DNA from: Aeromicrobium sp. PE09-221
GTDB lineage: Bacteria > Actinomycetota > Actinomycetes > Propionibacteriales > Nocardioidaceae
Direction: 5' to 3'
Assembly (NCBI RefSeq): GCF_002174305.1
Contig: NZ_MIJB01000005.1
Span: 84,505 to 148,504, forward strand
Length of the DNA: 64,000 bases
The first letter of the stretch is position 1, and each line of letters opens with the position of its first letter. Shown in pieces: positions 17,155 through 25,395 of the stretch. The notes beneath the pieces were generated by a model. It was not told the DNA's origin. It did not search any database and saw only the letters and a program-made list of their open reading frames with translations. The translations under genes were made by a program, and so were the position numbers.

Positions 17155-18705
17155 TCATCGGCCGCCCGAGGGAGTGTGTCCTCGCCCGCGCAGGACGAGA
17201 ACCCCGGTGACCAGCAACGCGGTGAGGCCGACCAGCGAGGCGGCGACGGCAGCGTACGCCTGGAGGGCATCCGTCACGGCCACGTGGACTGCGTCGAGCA
17301 GTTCCGGTCCCGCGGGGCCGAGTGCCCTTGCCGCCGCGATTCCGTCATGGACGCTCTCGAGCGCACGGTCGCCGACGGGGTCGGGAACGCCACCGGGCAT
17401 CATCTCGCCGAGCGACCCTCGATAGACGGCCGTCGCGACCGCACCGCCGGTGGCAGCGCCGAGTGCGGTGCCGAGCTCTCCTCCCACCTCCTGCGCGGCA
17501 GCCGCCGAACCCGTCTTCTCGTCCGGAACTCCCGCGATGATCAGGTCGCTGACCAGAGCCGCGGCCGCCCCCTGTCCGAATCCCACTATCGAGAAGGCCG
17601 CGACGACGACGGACAGCGACCTTCCCGGGTCGACCACGACCATGAGCACGAGAAGACCGGCGGCAGCGAGTGTGAGTCCTATCGCGACGACCACGACCGG
17701 ACGAATCCATCTCGTCAGCCGCGCGGCGAGCAACGAGCCGGCGATATTGAGCAGGATGTACGGAACCGTCCAGAGGCCCGCGCGCAAGGGGCTCAGCCCC
17801 ACGACCCACTGCAGATGCTGGGTGAGCAGGTAGAACACGCCGACCACGCCCACCCCGGAGAGCAGGATCGTGACGAGAGAGACCGAGACGCGCGGGTTGG
17901 CCAGCAGCGCGAGGTCGAAGAGCGGATCGCGTAGCCGGCGCTGGCGACGCACGAAGACGGCGAGCACGAGGATGCCGACACCCACGGCCAGCGCATTCAT
18001 CCACAGCGGCCCGCCACCCTGGTCTCCGGCGGCCAGTTCCTGGAGCCCGTAGACCATCGCGAGCATTCCCGTCACCGACAGGATGGCGCTGGTGAGGTCG
18101 AGGCCGCCGGAGCCCCGGCCCGTGCGTTCGGGCAGCAGCCGGCGTCCGCCGACCAGTAACAGGACCATGGGTGGAATATTGATGAGGAACACCACGCCCC
18201 ACCAGAAATGTTCCAGCAGCGCTCCTCCCAGTAACGGCCCGACGGCACCGCCGGCGGAGAAGGAGCTGAACATGATCGCGATCGCGGACCGCCGCTGCAC
18301 ATCGTCATGGAACATCACGCGTAGCAGCGAGAACAGCGAGGGCATCAATGTCGCTCCTGCCACCCCGAGCATCGCTCGGGCGGCGATCAGCATGGACGCC
18401 GTGGTCGAGAAGGCCGCGAGGACCGACAGCAGGGCAAATGCCGCGCTGCCGATCAAGAGCAACCGCCGTGGCCCGATGCGGTCACCCAGACGTCCCATCG
18501 TCACGAGGAAGCCGGCGATGAGGAACCCATAGACGTGCACGATCCACAAGGCCTGCGAGGCGGTCGGCTCCAGATCGGCACTGACTGTAGGAAGCGCCAG
18601 GAAGAGCACCGTCAGATCGGTCGACAACGCCAACATCGGAAGCACCAGCAGCGCGAGGCCGATCCACTCGCGGGGTCCGGCGCGCCGGACGACATCCTCC
18701 GTCAT
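17155..18705 (-). CDS. MFS drug exporter, DHA2 family (14 helices)
   Basis: This 516-residue transporter has about 14 membrane segments. It shows the DHA2 pattern: an acidic residue in helix 1 (LALSTDLTVLFLALPTVSADL), motif A GRLGDRIGPRRLLLIG, and motif C-like GVAGATLMPSLFSLL and FSAGGAVGPLLGGALLEHFWWG. It probably exports a toxic compound by proton antiport. The ATG overlaps the stop of the upstream FMN reductase (ATGA), so the pair is one operon. A divergent TetR gene probably controls both. Confidence 0.9.
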   Translation of the reverse strand: MTEDVVRRAGPREWIGLALLVLPMLALSTDLTVLFLALPTVSADLEPTASQALWIVHVYGFLIAGFLVTMGRLGDRIGPRRLLLIGSAAFALLSVLAAFSTTASMLIAARAMLGVAGATLMPSLFSLLRVMFHDDVQRRSAIAIMFSSFSAGGAVGPLLGGALLEHFWWGVVFLINIPPMVLLLVGGRRLLPERTGRGSGGLDLTSAILSVTGMLAMVYGLQELAAGDQGGGPLWMNALAVGVGILVLAVFVRRQRRLRDPLFDLALLANPRVSVSLVTILLSGVGVVGVFYLLTQHLQWVVGLSPLRAGLWTVPYILLNIAGSLLAARLTRWIRPVVVVAIGLTLAAAGLLVLMVVVDPGRSLSVVVAAFSIVGFGQGAAAALVSDLIIAGVPDEKTGSAAAAQEVGGELGTALGAATGGAVATAVYRGSLGEMMPGGVPDPVGDRALESVHDGIAAARALGPAGPELLDAVHVAVTDALQAYAAVAASLVGLTALLVTGVLVLRGRGHTPSGGR

Positions 18706-19325
18706 CGACGCGCCTGCCTCGCGAGTCGGGCGGGACGCAGAGCACGCGCCCACCAGATCAGTTCGTCGTAGAAGTTGCCGGCGGCCCTGCTCACGCGTGC
18801 CGGGTCCGCGGGAACCCCACTCTCGTCGAAGACCTCCCAGAAATCAGGGAAGCTCAGGACATTGCGGATCGTCATCGTACCCAGCTCGACGAACACCGTG
18901 CGCAACTGCTCGACGGCCTCGATCCCGCCCGTGCGACCGCCATAGGAGACGAAACCGACCGGCGTGGCGGACCACTCGGAGTTGAACCAGTCGATCGCGT
19001 TCTTCAACGAAGCCGGGTAGCCGCGGTTGTACACCGGGGTGACGATGACGATCGCATCGGCCGCCTCGATCTGGTCACCGAGGGCGGTGACATCGGACGG
19101 CGCGGCTCGCCCCTTGTCGCCGAGATCGGCGGGCAGGTCCAGATCGGCCAGATCGGTGATGGCCAGTTCGATGTCGTCTCGTAGACGGGCTCGCTCGGCG
19201 AGCCAGGATGCCGGAACGTGTCCGAAGCGGCCGGTGCGGACGCTGCCGATCACCATCAGGACTCGCATCCGCTTGGCGGTGTCCGTCATCACGCGGGTGT
19301 CACCGGGTTCAATCTTCGTCGTCAT
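18702..19325 (-). CDS. NADPH-dependent FMN reductase/quinone reductase
   Basis: This is a 207-residue flavodoxin-fold reductase. It has the FMN phosphate loop VIGSVRTGRFGHVPASW, then AIVIVTPVYNRGYPASLKNAIDW and FVSYGGRTGGIEAVEQLR, all typical of the NADPH-dependent FMN reductase/azoreductase family. AGGAGG precedes the ATG by about five bases. It is the first gene of a two-gene operon with the MFS exporter, so the pair may detoxify and expel a quinone-like or azo compound. Confidence 0.88.
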   Translation of the reverse strand: MTTKIEPGDTRVMTDTAKRMRVLMVIGSVRTGRFGHVPASWLAERARLRDDIELAITDLADLDLPADLGDKGRAAPSDVTALGDQIEAADAIVIVTPVYNRGYPASLKNAIDWFNSEWSATPVGFVSYGGRTGGIEAVEQLRTVFVELGTMTIRNVLSFPDFWEVFDESGVPADPARVSRAAGNFYDELIWWARALRPARLARQARR

Positions 19326-19342
19326 GACGCTCCTCCTTTCAA

Positions 19343-19360
19343 TTACGTTATGAACCGTAA
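19343..19360. promoter_or_regulatory. Candidate TetR operator TTACG-N8-CGTAA
   Basis: TTACG (19343-19347) and CGTAA (19356-19360) form an inverted repeat in the divergent promoter region, 18 bases upstream of the FMN reductase start. The divergently read TetR gene to the right is the expected ligand-responsive repressor. Confidence 0.55.
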
Positions 19361-19426
19361 CGCAATATGCGGAGAGAGCGCAACGCGCAGAGCCCGGATC
19401 CGTGACAGTCCGGCACGAATCCGCTC

Positions 19427-19432
19427 CTAGAC
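19427..19432 (+). promoter_or_regulatory. TAGACT -10 element, leaderless tetR start
   Basis: TAGACT lies six bases before the ATG of the TetR gene and no Shine-Dalgarno sequence is present, so the transcript probably starts at or next to the ATG. The sequence around it is almost the same as that before the Erm leader peptide. Confidence 0.55.
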
Positions 19433-19439
19433 TGGCCGC

Positions 19440-20120
19440 ATGGGACAGCGCAGTGCGGGTGCCGCCAAGGGAGCGAGCGGACGACCGCGCGACCGGCAGA
19501 TCGATCAGTCGGTCATCGAGACCACCCTCGCGATCCTGGACGCCGAGGGGTATGCCGGCGTCTCCTTCGAGGCCGTCGCCCGCCGTGCCGGGACATCCAG
19601 ACCCGCTGTGTACCGGCGTTGGTCGACCCGGGCCGCACTCGTGCTGGCCGCCGTCGGCGAACGTCTCGACATTCCCGATCCACCGGACACCGGCTGCACC
19701 TTGTGCGATATCGGCGAGAGCTTCGACCTGTTCCTCGCCTCCTACCGCACGATCCGCCCTGAATCCCTCAGCGCGCTCTATGCCGAATGCGCCACGGACC
19801 CCGATCTGCGCGCTTCCTATCTGGAGACGATCATCGAACCGACGCGCACCGCCGTCGGCATCGCGGTCGACCGAGCGATCGCGCGCGGCGACCTACGACC
19901 GGACTCCAACCGAGAGGTGCTCCTCGACCTCGTCGGGTCGCTCGTGCACTACCGCAGCATGTTCAGCCCCGACCATCTCAGCGACGACGATGCCTGGTCG
20001 GCCGTCGAGACGCTCCTCCGCGGGGCGGCGCGAGACTATCCCGCTCTCCTGGCCCACAGCGAGGAGCTGGAGAGGCAGCACCTCGACGCCTCGCACGGCC
20101 AGCATCACCATCCCCACTGA
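19440..20120 (+). CDS. TetR family regulator of the MFS/FMN reductase operon
   Basis: This is a 226-residue TetR/AcrR regulator with the helix-turn-helix at about residues 23-70 (VIETTLAILDAEGYAGVSFEAVARRAGTSRPAVYRRWSTR), and a C-terminal dimer and ligand domain resembling TetR_C_11/33 types. A His-rich tail ends the protein (ASHGQHHHPH). The divergent orientation and the intergenic inverted repeat imply repression of the exporter operon and probably of itself. The translation start appears leaderless. Confidence 0.88.
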   Translation: MGQRSAGAAKGASGRPRDRQIDQSVIETTLAILDAEGYAGVSFEAVARRAGTSRPAVYRRWSTRAALVLAAVGERLDIPDPPDTGCTLCDIGESFDLFLASYRTIRPESLSALYAECATDPDLRASYLETIIEPTRTAVGIAVDRAIARGDLRPDSNREVLLDLVGSLVHYRSMFSPDHLSDDDAWSAVETLLRGAARDYPALLAHSEELERQHLDASHGQHHHPH

Positions 20121-20160
20121 AGCCGCGAAGCTGCCCCGCCAGCGCCCGGGCCGTCCGGCG

Positions 20161-20240
20161 GTCAGCGCCGCCAGTAGCCGGTGACGTCGAAGCAGTCACG
20201 GGCGACACCACGGTCGTTCTTCAGATAATCGCGGACCACG
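20161..20240 (-). pseudogene. 3' fragment of a siderophore-interacting protein gene
   Basis: Read on the minus strand this encodes only the C-terminal about 25 residues, VRDYLKNDRGVARDCFDVTGYWRR and a stop codon. It aligns base for base with the 3' end of the intact gene at 40381-40457 and shows about 8 differences in 77 bases. Substitutions such as E to D and L to F make it look like a diverged homologue rather than a fresh duplicate. No upstream part of the gene is present. It directly precedes a MATE gene fragment on the other strand. Confidence 0.8.
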
Positions 20241-20261
20241 GTCGGCTCGTTCACGAGGCTC

Positions 20262-20297
20262 TGGGTCGCCTACGTGGATGGTGCTCGGTGCCCGCTG
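20262..20297 (+). pseudogene. 3' fragment of a MATE gene
   Basis: TGGATGGTGCTCGG followed by codons for GAR and a stop reproduces the end of the MATE gene at 17098-17122 (WMVLGSR, stop). The bases before it (CTCTGG) fit a shortened copy of the sequence just upstream in that gene. The match is short, so identity is probable rather than certain. It sits next to the siderophore-interacting fragment. Confidence 0.55.
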
Positions 20298-20310
20298 ACG
20301 ATTCAGTCGA

Positions 20311-21930
20311 TCAGTGATCTCCCGGGTCGGGGATGCTCGCGGTATCCAGGACCACCTCGACGAGAATGGGTCCCGGACGTTCGAGCGCGCGTGCGAGCGC
20401 GTCGAAATCGCTCCATTCGGTCACCCGGAGCTCCCTGCCCCCGAGGGCATCGGCGATGCCCGCAAAGCTCGGCCACGAGAAGGTCGTCAACGTGGGGTCG
20501 AAATCCTGATTGACGAAGCGGTAGTACTCGGCGCCGTAGGCATTGTCGTTGAGCAGCACCACGACGAGGTTCGCGTCGTAGCGCACGGCTGTGTTGAACT
20601 CCGTCAGCCCGCCGAGCATGAAGCCGCCATCGCCGACCACCACCAAGGTCCGCGCATCCGGTCGTGCGAATGCCGCGCCGATGCCGTACCCGACGCTAAG
20701 ACCGATGTGCCCCACGTTGAGACAGTGGGCATAACGGCACGGATGGGCGACGTCCAGAATGCGAAGCGCTTCATGGGAGAACCGCCCGCCATCGATGCAC
20801 AAGGACCGGTCGGGATCGACGAGTTGATTGACCCGATGCAGCACGCCGGTGAGGGTCAATGGTCCGGTGCCCTGCGCTGCGGACCAGTCCTTGCGTCGAA
20901 AGTCCTCGACCTTGCGGGCCATGTCCTCGGACCTGAAACCCGATGCGGGGGCGCCGGCCTCGTCGAGGATCTCGATCAGTTCAGTCGCCGCCACGCCGGC
21001 GTCAGCGACGATCGCGAGGTCCACCGGGAAGTAACGCCCCAGTGCTCCTGGATCAGAATCGATCTGGACGACGCGCTTACCCTCCAACAACTCCCCTTTG
21101 AGCGTCGTCAGCGAGGTCAGCGCACCGCCGAACACCACCAGGCAGTCGCTGCGTGCGATCGTCTCGCTCGCCACCGGGTTGGCCAGGGTTCCGCAGATGC
21201 CCACCAGGCACGGGTCGTCGGCGAACAGACCTTTGCCTCTCAACGTCGTGGCGACCGGCGCTCCGAGGCGCTCAGCCAGCTTGGTCAGCGCCGCCTCGGC
21301 GTCACGTGCCCCGCGCCCACCGATCAGGAGGGGGCGACTCGAGCCGATGAGGACGCCGGCCGCCTCCTCCAATGCCTCACGCGAGGGCCGGGCCACCCCT
21401 TCCTCGATCACTGTCGCCCTCGGGAACTCCATCGAGCACTGCGCCTGATGGAAGTCGCTCGGGATACCCAGGACCACGGGGCGGCGAGCCGACGACGCCG
21501 ACCGAAATGCAGCGGCGAGATCCAACGCGGCTGTCTGCGGAGAGCGGACTTCGCGGTACTCCGCACCGGTCGGCGCGACGACCTCCCGCTGAGGAATGTT
21601 CTGCAGGTGCATCCCCTCGGCCCGCGACGTGTCGCCCGCGATGACGAGCACCGGGTAGCCGCCGCGAACGGCGTCGAAGAGCGCGCTCACGCAGTTCGCG
21701 ATGGCACCGTGGGTGACCGTGGCCACGCCGACGCGGCCCGTGACCGCGGCATGCCCCGCTGCCATGAGCACCGCTCCCCCTTCGTTCGCGGAGGACACGA
21801 AGCACGCGCCCGGCAGCCGGTGAAAGCTGTCGGCGATGTACATATTCGCATCGCCCATGACACCGAACATCCGGTCGACGTCGAGCGATCGGAGCGCCTG
21901 TGCGAAGAGTTCGTTGAATGTGCCGCGCAC
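20311..21930 (-). CDS. Thiamine diphosphate-dependent enzyme, acetolactate synthase-like
   Basis: This 539-residue protein has the three-domain layout of the acetolactate synthase/benzoylformate decarboxylase family. The catalytic glutamate is in SSANEGGAVLMAAGHAAVTGRVGVATVTHG near residue 50. The middle domain starts near residue 190, and the ThDP-Mg motif is GDGGFMLGGLTEFNTAVRYDANLVVVLLNDNAYG near residue 432. GTG with GGAAGGA upstream is the start. It is last in the dctPQM operon. The family includes decarboxylases, carboligases and lyases; the substrate here may be a 2-oxo acid made from the imported compound. It is unlikely to be the biosynthetic acetolactate synthase because no small subunit or ilvC is near. 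Confidence 0.85.
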   Translation of the reverse strand: MRGTFNELFAQALRSLDVDRMFGVMGDANMYIADSFHRLPGACFVSSANEGGAVLMAAGHAAVTGRVGVATVTHGAIANCVSALFDAVRGGYPVLVIAGDTSRAEGMHLQNIPQREVVAPTGAEYREVRSPQTAALDLAAAFRSASSARRPVVLGIPSDFHQAQCSMEFPRATVIEEGVARPSREALEEAAGVLIGSSRPLLIGGRGARDAEAALTKLAERLGAPVATTLRGKGLFADDPCLVGICGTLANPVASETIARSDCLVVFGGALTSLTTLKGELLEGKRVVQIDSDPGALGRYFPVDLAIVADAGVAATELIEILDEAGAPASGFRSEDMARKVEDFRRKDWSAAQGTGPLTLTGVLHRVNQLVDPDRSLCIDGGRFSHEALRILDVAHPCRYAHCLNVGHIGLSVGYGIGAAFARPDARTLVVVGDGGFMLGGLTEFNTAVRYDANLVVVLLNDNAYGAEYYRFVNQDFDPTLTTFSWPSFAGIADALGGRELRVTEWSDFDALARALERPGPILVEVVLDTASIPDPGDH

Positions 21931-21960
21931 GCTTCGTCCTTCCCTAGGGTGGAACGTCGG

Positions 21961-23253
21961 TCATGAAACCGCGAACAGGATGGTGTTCGGTACCGCGATG
22001 AAGACGCCGAGGGAGGCGAAGTACGGCACGTAGTAGGGATTGACGCCGCGGAAGACCGTCATGACGTCGAGCGACTTATCCAGACCGGCGGTGATGAAGA
22101 CATTGACCCCGACCGGCGGCGTCACGGACCCGAGGGTCGTGACGAGTGTGACGATGATCGTGAACCACACCAGGTCGTAGCCGAGCGCCGTCACCAGCGG
22201 GAAGAAGATCGGGATGCTGATGACGAGGAAGCCGAGAGCATCCATGATGGCGCCGCCGACCAGGTAGATCGCGATGACCACCATGAGGATGAAGAACGGC
22301 GCGACCTGGAGATTCGATACCCATTCGGCGAGTTCGAAGGGCATACGGGTCACCGACAGGAACCGTCCGAAGACCACCGCCCCGGCGATCAACAGGACCA
22401 CCATGGCCGAGGTCCGTAGCGTCCCTACGATGGACTTGCGCAGCACCTCGACCGTCAGGGACCGGTTCACAGCGGCGATGACCAGCGCACCGAGGGCACC
22501 GACCGCCGCCGCTTCGCTGGGAGTGAACCAACCGGCGAAGAGGCCGCCGACCGCCAGCAGGAAGAGGATGCCGGTCTCCACCACACCCTTGAGTGAGCTG
22601 AACCGCTCCGTCCAGGTCGCCTTGGGGCCCGGCGGACCGTACTCCGGCCTGAGGCGGCAGATCACCATGACGGTGATGACCAACAGGACGCCCACGAAGA
22701 TCCCCGGCCACAGCGCGGCCTGAAAGAGGCGGCTGATCGACTGCTCGGATTGGACGGCGATGATGATGAGGGCGGTCGACGGCGGAATGAGGACCCCGAG
22801 CGTCCCGCCGATCGCCACCGCTCCCCCGGCGACGCGAGGGTTGTAGCCGTACCGCTTCATCTCCGGCAGCGCCACTGACCCCATCGTGGCGGTCGAGGCC
22901 GAGTTGGAGCCGGAGACGCAGCTGAACGCGATGCTGGCCAGGATCGTCGTCGCGGCGACACCACCGGGGAAGTGCCCGATCCACGCGTAGGCGGCCTTGA
23001 AGAGCTTGCCGCTCATCCCCGTGTGAAAGATGACCATGCCCATGAGGATGAACAGCGGCACGACTGCGAGGCCGTACGACGACATCTGCCGGTACACGTC
23101 GGCGGCGACGAGCTGTAAGCCCGCTGCCGGCCCGAGCACGATCGTGGAGCCGGCGAGGCCGACCGCCAGCATCGCGAACGACACCGGCATCCGCAGGAAG
23201 AGCAGTGCGAACATCACGAGGATGCCCAACACCGCGAGAGTCGTGGGGTCCAT
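21961..23253 (-). CDS. dctM: TRAP transporter large permease DctM
   Basis: This is a 430-residue protein with about 12 membrane helices, the DctM/TRAP large subunit. Characteristic segments are RMPVSFAMLAVGLAG, AFSCVSGSNSASTATMGSVALPEMKRYGYNP and GTLGVLIPPSTALIIIA in the N-terminal half, and LGSVTPPVGVNVFI in the C-terminal half. With DctQ and DctP it forms a Na+-driven importer for organic acids. Gene order P-Q-M and tight spacing mark one operon with the ThDP enzyme gene 30 bases downstream. Confidence 0.93.
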   Translation of the reverse strand: MDPTTLAVLGILVMFALLFLRMPVSFAMLAVGLAGSTIVLGPAAGLQLVAADVYRQMSSYGLAVVPLFILMGMVIFHTGMSGKLFKAAYAWIGHFPGGVAATTILASIAFSCVSGSNSASTATMGSVALPEMKRYGYNPRVAGGAVAIGGTLGVLIPPSTALIIIAVQSEQSISRLFQAALWPGIFVGVLLVITVMVICRLRPEYGPPGPKATWTERFSSLKGVVETGILFLLAVGGLFAGWFTPSEAAAVGALGALVIAAVNRSLTVEVLRKSIVGTLRTSAMVVLLIAGAVVFGRFLSVTRMPFELAEWVSNLQVAPFFILMVVIAIYLVGGAIMDALGFLVISIPIFFPLVTALGYDLVWFTIIVTLVTTLGSVTPPVGVNVFITAGLDKSLDVMTVFRGVNPYYVPYFASLGVFIAVPNTILFAVS

Positions 23254-23290
23254 CTGTACTCCTTGGGGTGGGGACCGAGGGCGTCAGCGG

Positions 23291-23809
23291 TCAGAACACG
23301 TTCAGCTCGGGGTCCTCGGTCGACCACGAGAGGGCGCCGCGGGCGAGGTCGGCCACCAGGGCGAGCACGAGGCCGGCGAAACCGACCACGACGACGTACA
23401 CCGCGGGCCAGAACGGGATGCCGAGCGACTCCGTAGCCGATCCCTGGGCTCGCATGACCTGGCCGTACACGACGAGGCTCGTGATGACCTGGACGAACAG
23501 CGCGATCGAGACGATCGTGACGACGGACGCCACGACGATCCGGATGCGGCGAGGCCAGTGGCGGACGAGCAGGTCGATCGACACGTGAGCCCCGTGGTTC
23601 TGGGCGTCGCCGAGCGACAGCCCGAAGACCACCGCCGCCAGCATCGCGACGACCTCGAAGGTGCCGTTAAGCGGTGAACCCGCGACACGCATCACGATGT
23701 TCGCGATGAGCGCGAGCATGACGAGCACGAGGCAGACCGAGGCGACCCGCACCATGCCGGTGTTCAGCAGCCCGGCGAATCGCACGACCCGCTGCAGGAC
23801 GGCGGTCAC
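23291..23809 (-). CDS. dctQ: TRAP transporter small permease DctQ
   Basis: This is a 172-residue protein with four membrane helices. It contains the DctQ-type segment NIVMRVAGSPLNGTFEVVAMLAAVVFGLSLGDAQNHGAHVSIDLL, typical of TRAP small subunits. GTG at 23809 overlaps the dctP stop codon as GTGA. Upstream in-frame sequence lies wholly inside dctP and is not part of the protein. It anchors the large subunit. Confidence 0.9.
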   Translation of the reverse strand: MTAVLQRVVRFAGLLNTGMVRVASVCLVLVMLALIANIVMRVAGSPLNGTFEVVAMLAAVVFGLSLGDAQNHGAHVSIDLLVRHWPRRIRIVVASVVTIVSIALFVQVITSLVVYGQVMRAQGSATESLGIPFWPAVYVVVVGFAGLVLALVADLARGALSWSTEDPELNVF

Positions 23810-24846
23810 TGCTCGTCCTTCTGATGCTCGTCGGCCAGCTCGCGCATCCGGTCGAGGACGGCCTGGGCGTCGAGGTCCGCCGAGTCGTTGCGGCTCACCC
23901 ACTCGGCCGAGACCTCGTCGAGGACCTCGTCCCACTGGGGCCTTTCGGAGGCGTCCACCTCGACGGTCTCGACACCCTGCTCCTCGGCGAATTCCAGTGC
24001 GGACCCGATGTTCTCGCCGTCGTGGTACTCCGCCGCCCACTGCATCATCTCGGTCTTGAGGTCCTGGATGGCGTCCTTGACGTCGTCGGGCAGCGAGTCG
24101 TAGCGCTCCTGGTCCATCACGGCGACGAAACTGTTCGAGGGACCGAATGGGTAGTCGGTGATGTGTGAGACGTGCTCGGCGAGCCCGAAATCCTCGAGCA
24201 CCTCCCGCGAGGACACGTAGCCGCTGACCATGCCGGTCTGAAGCGCCTCGGCCACGTCCGGCATGGGCATGCCGATCGGCGAAGCGCCCAGTCGCTCGAG
24301 AACCGGGATGGTGGCACTCGAGCTCCGCAGCTCGAGCCCGTTCATGTCCGCCGTCGTGGTGATCGGACGGCTCGACTGGATGTAGGACGGCTCGGTCGTG
24401 AAGGCGGTGATGATCTCGTAGCCGTCGAACTCTGGCGGCTCCAGCTCGGTCAGCAGCTCGAGGAACACAGCGCTGGCCGTCGTCGCGTCGGTGATGCCGA
24501 TCGGCACCTGGATGGCCGAGGACACCGGGAAGCGTGATGAGTCGTAGGCGGGGCTGTCGAGTCCGATGTCGACGGTGCCGGCCGAGACGCCATCGTAGAT
24601 GTCTCCAGAGCCCAGCAACGTGCCGCCGGTGAACAGCTCGACCTCCACAGCGCCGTCGGTGCGCTCCTCCATCTCTTCCTTCCACCGTTCCATCTGCAGG
24701 CTCGGGAAGGACTCGGCAGGCGCGAAGAACGCGTACCGCAGGGTGACGGGGCCGTCACCCTCGCCGCCGGTGGACCCTCCCGCGGTACAGCCGACGAGCA
24801 AGGCCGCAGCGACAGCAGCGGGGATGATGCGGGACAGAACTGACAT
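23806..24846 (-). CDS. dctP: TRAP transporter solute-binding lipoprotein DctP
   Basis: This is a 346-residue extracytoplasmic binding protein. The lipobox LLVGC at residues 16-20 shows that it is tethered to the membrane as a lipoprotein, as usual in Gram-positive bacteria. The mature protein follows the DctP pattern: LRYAFFAPAESFPSLQMERWKEEMEERTDG, then GLDSPAYDSSRFPVSS and GLELRSSSATIPVLERLGASPIGMPMPDVAEALQTGMVSG, where the conserved Arg that binds carboxylates is expected in LELRSS. The ligand is therefore probably a carboxylate, perhaps an aromatic acid. The promoter region holds one copy of the island dyad. Confidence 0.92.
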   Translation of the reverse strand: MSVLSRIIPAAVAAALLVGCTAGGSTGGEGDGPVTLRYAFFAPAESFPSLQMERWKEEMEERTDGAVEVELFTGGTLLGSGDIYDGVSAGTVDIGLDSPAYDSSRFPVSSAIQVPIGITDATTASAVFLELLTELEPPEFDGYEIITAFTTEPSYIQSSRPITTTADMNGLELRSSSATIPVLERLGASPIGMPMPDVAEALQTGMVSGYVSSREVLEDFGLAEHVSHITDYPFGPSNSFVAVMDQERYDSLPDDVKDAIQDLKTEMMQWAAEYHDGENIGSALEFAEEQGVETVEVDASERPQWDEVLDEVSAEWVSRNDSADLDAQAVLDRMRELADEHQKDEQ

Positions 24847-24910
24847 GGTTGCCTCCTCGGCAAGACCTGAACTGTCTCAGCACGCTAGCCGTCCGATGGG
24901 GCTCCCGGCG

Positions 24911-24926
24911 TAACCCAAAGGGGTAC
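24911..24926. promoter_or_regulatory. Island dyad a: dctP / CMD promoter region
   Basis: TAACCC-AAAG-GGGTAC is an imperfect copy of the island dyad (ACCC-N4-GGGT core). It lies 65 bases upstream of the dctP start and 74 bases upstream of the divergent carboxymuconolactone-decarboxylase-like gene. It is a candidate LuxR-family binding site. Confidence 0.5.
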
Positions 24927-24999
24927 ACCTGGGCGCTGAAAGCGCTGTCATCCCGGAGCCTGAGGCACAGTCGGAACCACAACCGAGCGAGGAGAACCC

Positions 25000-25395
25000 A
25001 TGTCCCAGGACGCGCAGGACTACGTTGACGACATCGCGCGGAGACGCGGTTATGTACTGGAGTACCACCAACGGATGGCCGCAGCGGATGTCGACGTACT
25101 CCGAGCGGCCGACGGTCTCGTCACCGCCGCCTACCTCGCGCCACGGTCCTTGGACCGCAAGACCAAAGAGCTCTTGTTCGTCCTGAGCCTGACCGTCATG
25201 CGGGCAGATCCGGACCACATCGCGAGCCATATCCGGGTCGCCCTCGAGCACGGCGCCACCGCGCAGGAAGTGCTCGAGGCGATCGAGATCGCGTTGCCCG
25301 AAGCCGGGGTCGTGGCCTTTCAGCACGGGTTCGCGGTGTGGGCCGAGGTCACCGGCGCCCCACGCATCACGCCCTCGGAGGCTGTCAGGCGCTGA
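25000..25395 (+). CDS. Carboxymuconolactone decarboxylase/AhpD-like protein
   Basis: This is a 131-residue, all-helical protein of the CMD family. The core is LAPRSLDRKTKELLFVLSLTVMRADPDHIASHIRVALEHGATAQEVLEAIEIALPEAGVVAFQHG. It has no cysteine, so AhpD-like peroxidase or disulfide chemistry is excluded and an isomerase, decarboxylase or binding role is more likely. GAGGAG precedes the ATG. It is transcribed away from dctPQM and shares the control region. Its stop overlaps the end of the convergent ferredoxin reductase gene by 11 bases. Confidence 0.8.
   Translation: MSQDAQDYVDDIARRRGYVLEYHQRMAAADVDVLRAADGLVTAAYLAPRSLDRKTKELLFVLSLTVMRADPDHIASHIRVALEHGATAQEVLEAIEIALPEAGVVAFQHGFAVWAEVTGAPRITPSEAVRR

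Noticed and set aside
20121..20310. Attachment site of an integrase-driven island
   Set aside because: The duplicated SIP end would fit an att repeat, but no integrase or tRNA is visible and the copies differ by about 10%, so recombination between diverged alleles is preferred.
20311..21930. Biosynthetic acetolactate synthase (ilvB)
   Set aside because: No ilvN or ilvC is present and the gene is tied to a TRAP operon, so only a general ThDP-enzyme call is justified.
20314..21966. 550-codon plus-strand frame opposite the ThDP enzyme
   Set aside because: The ThDP motifs are on the other strand, and the antisense translation has no family pattern.
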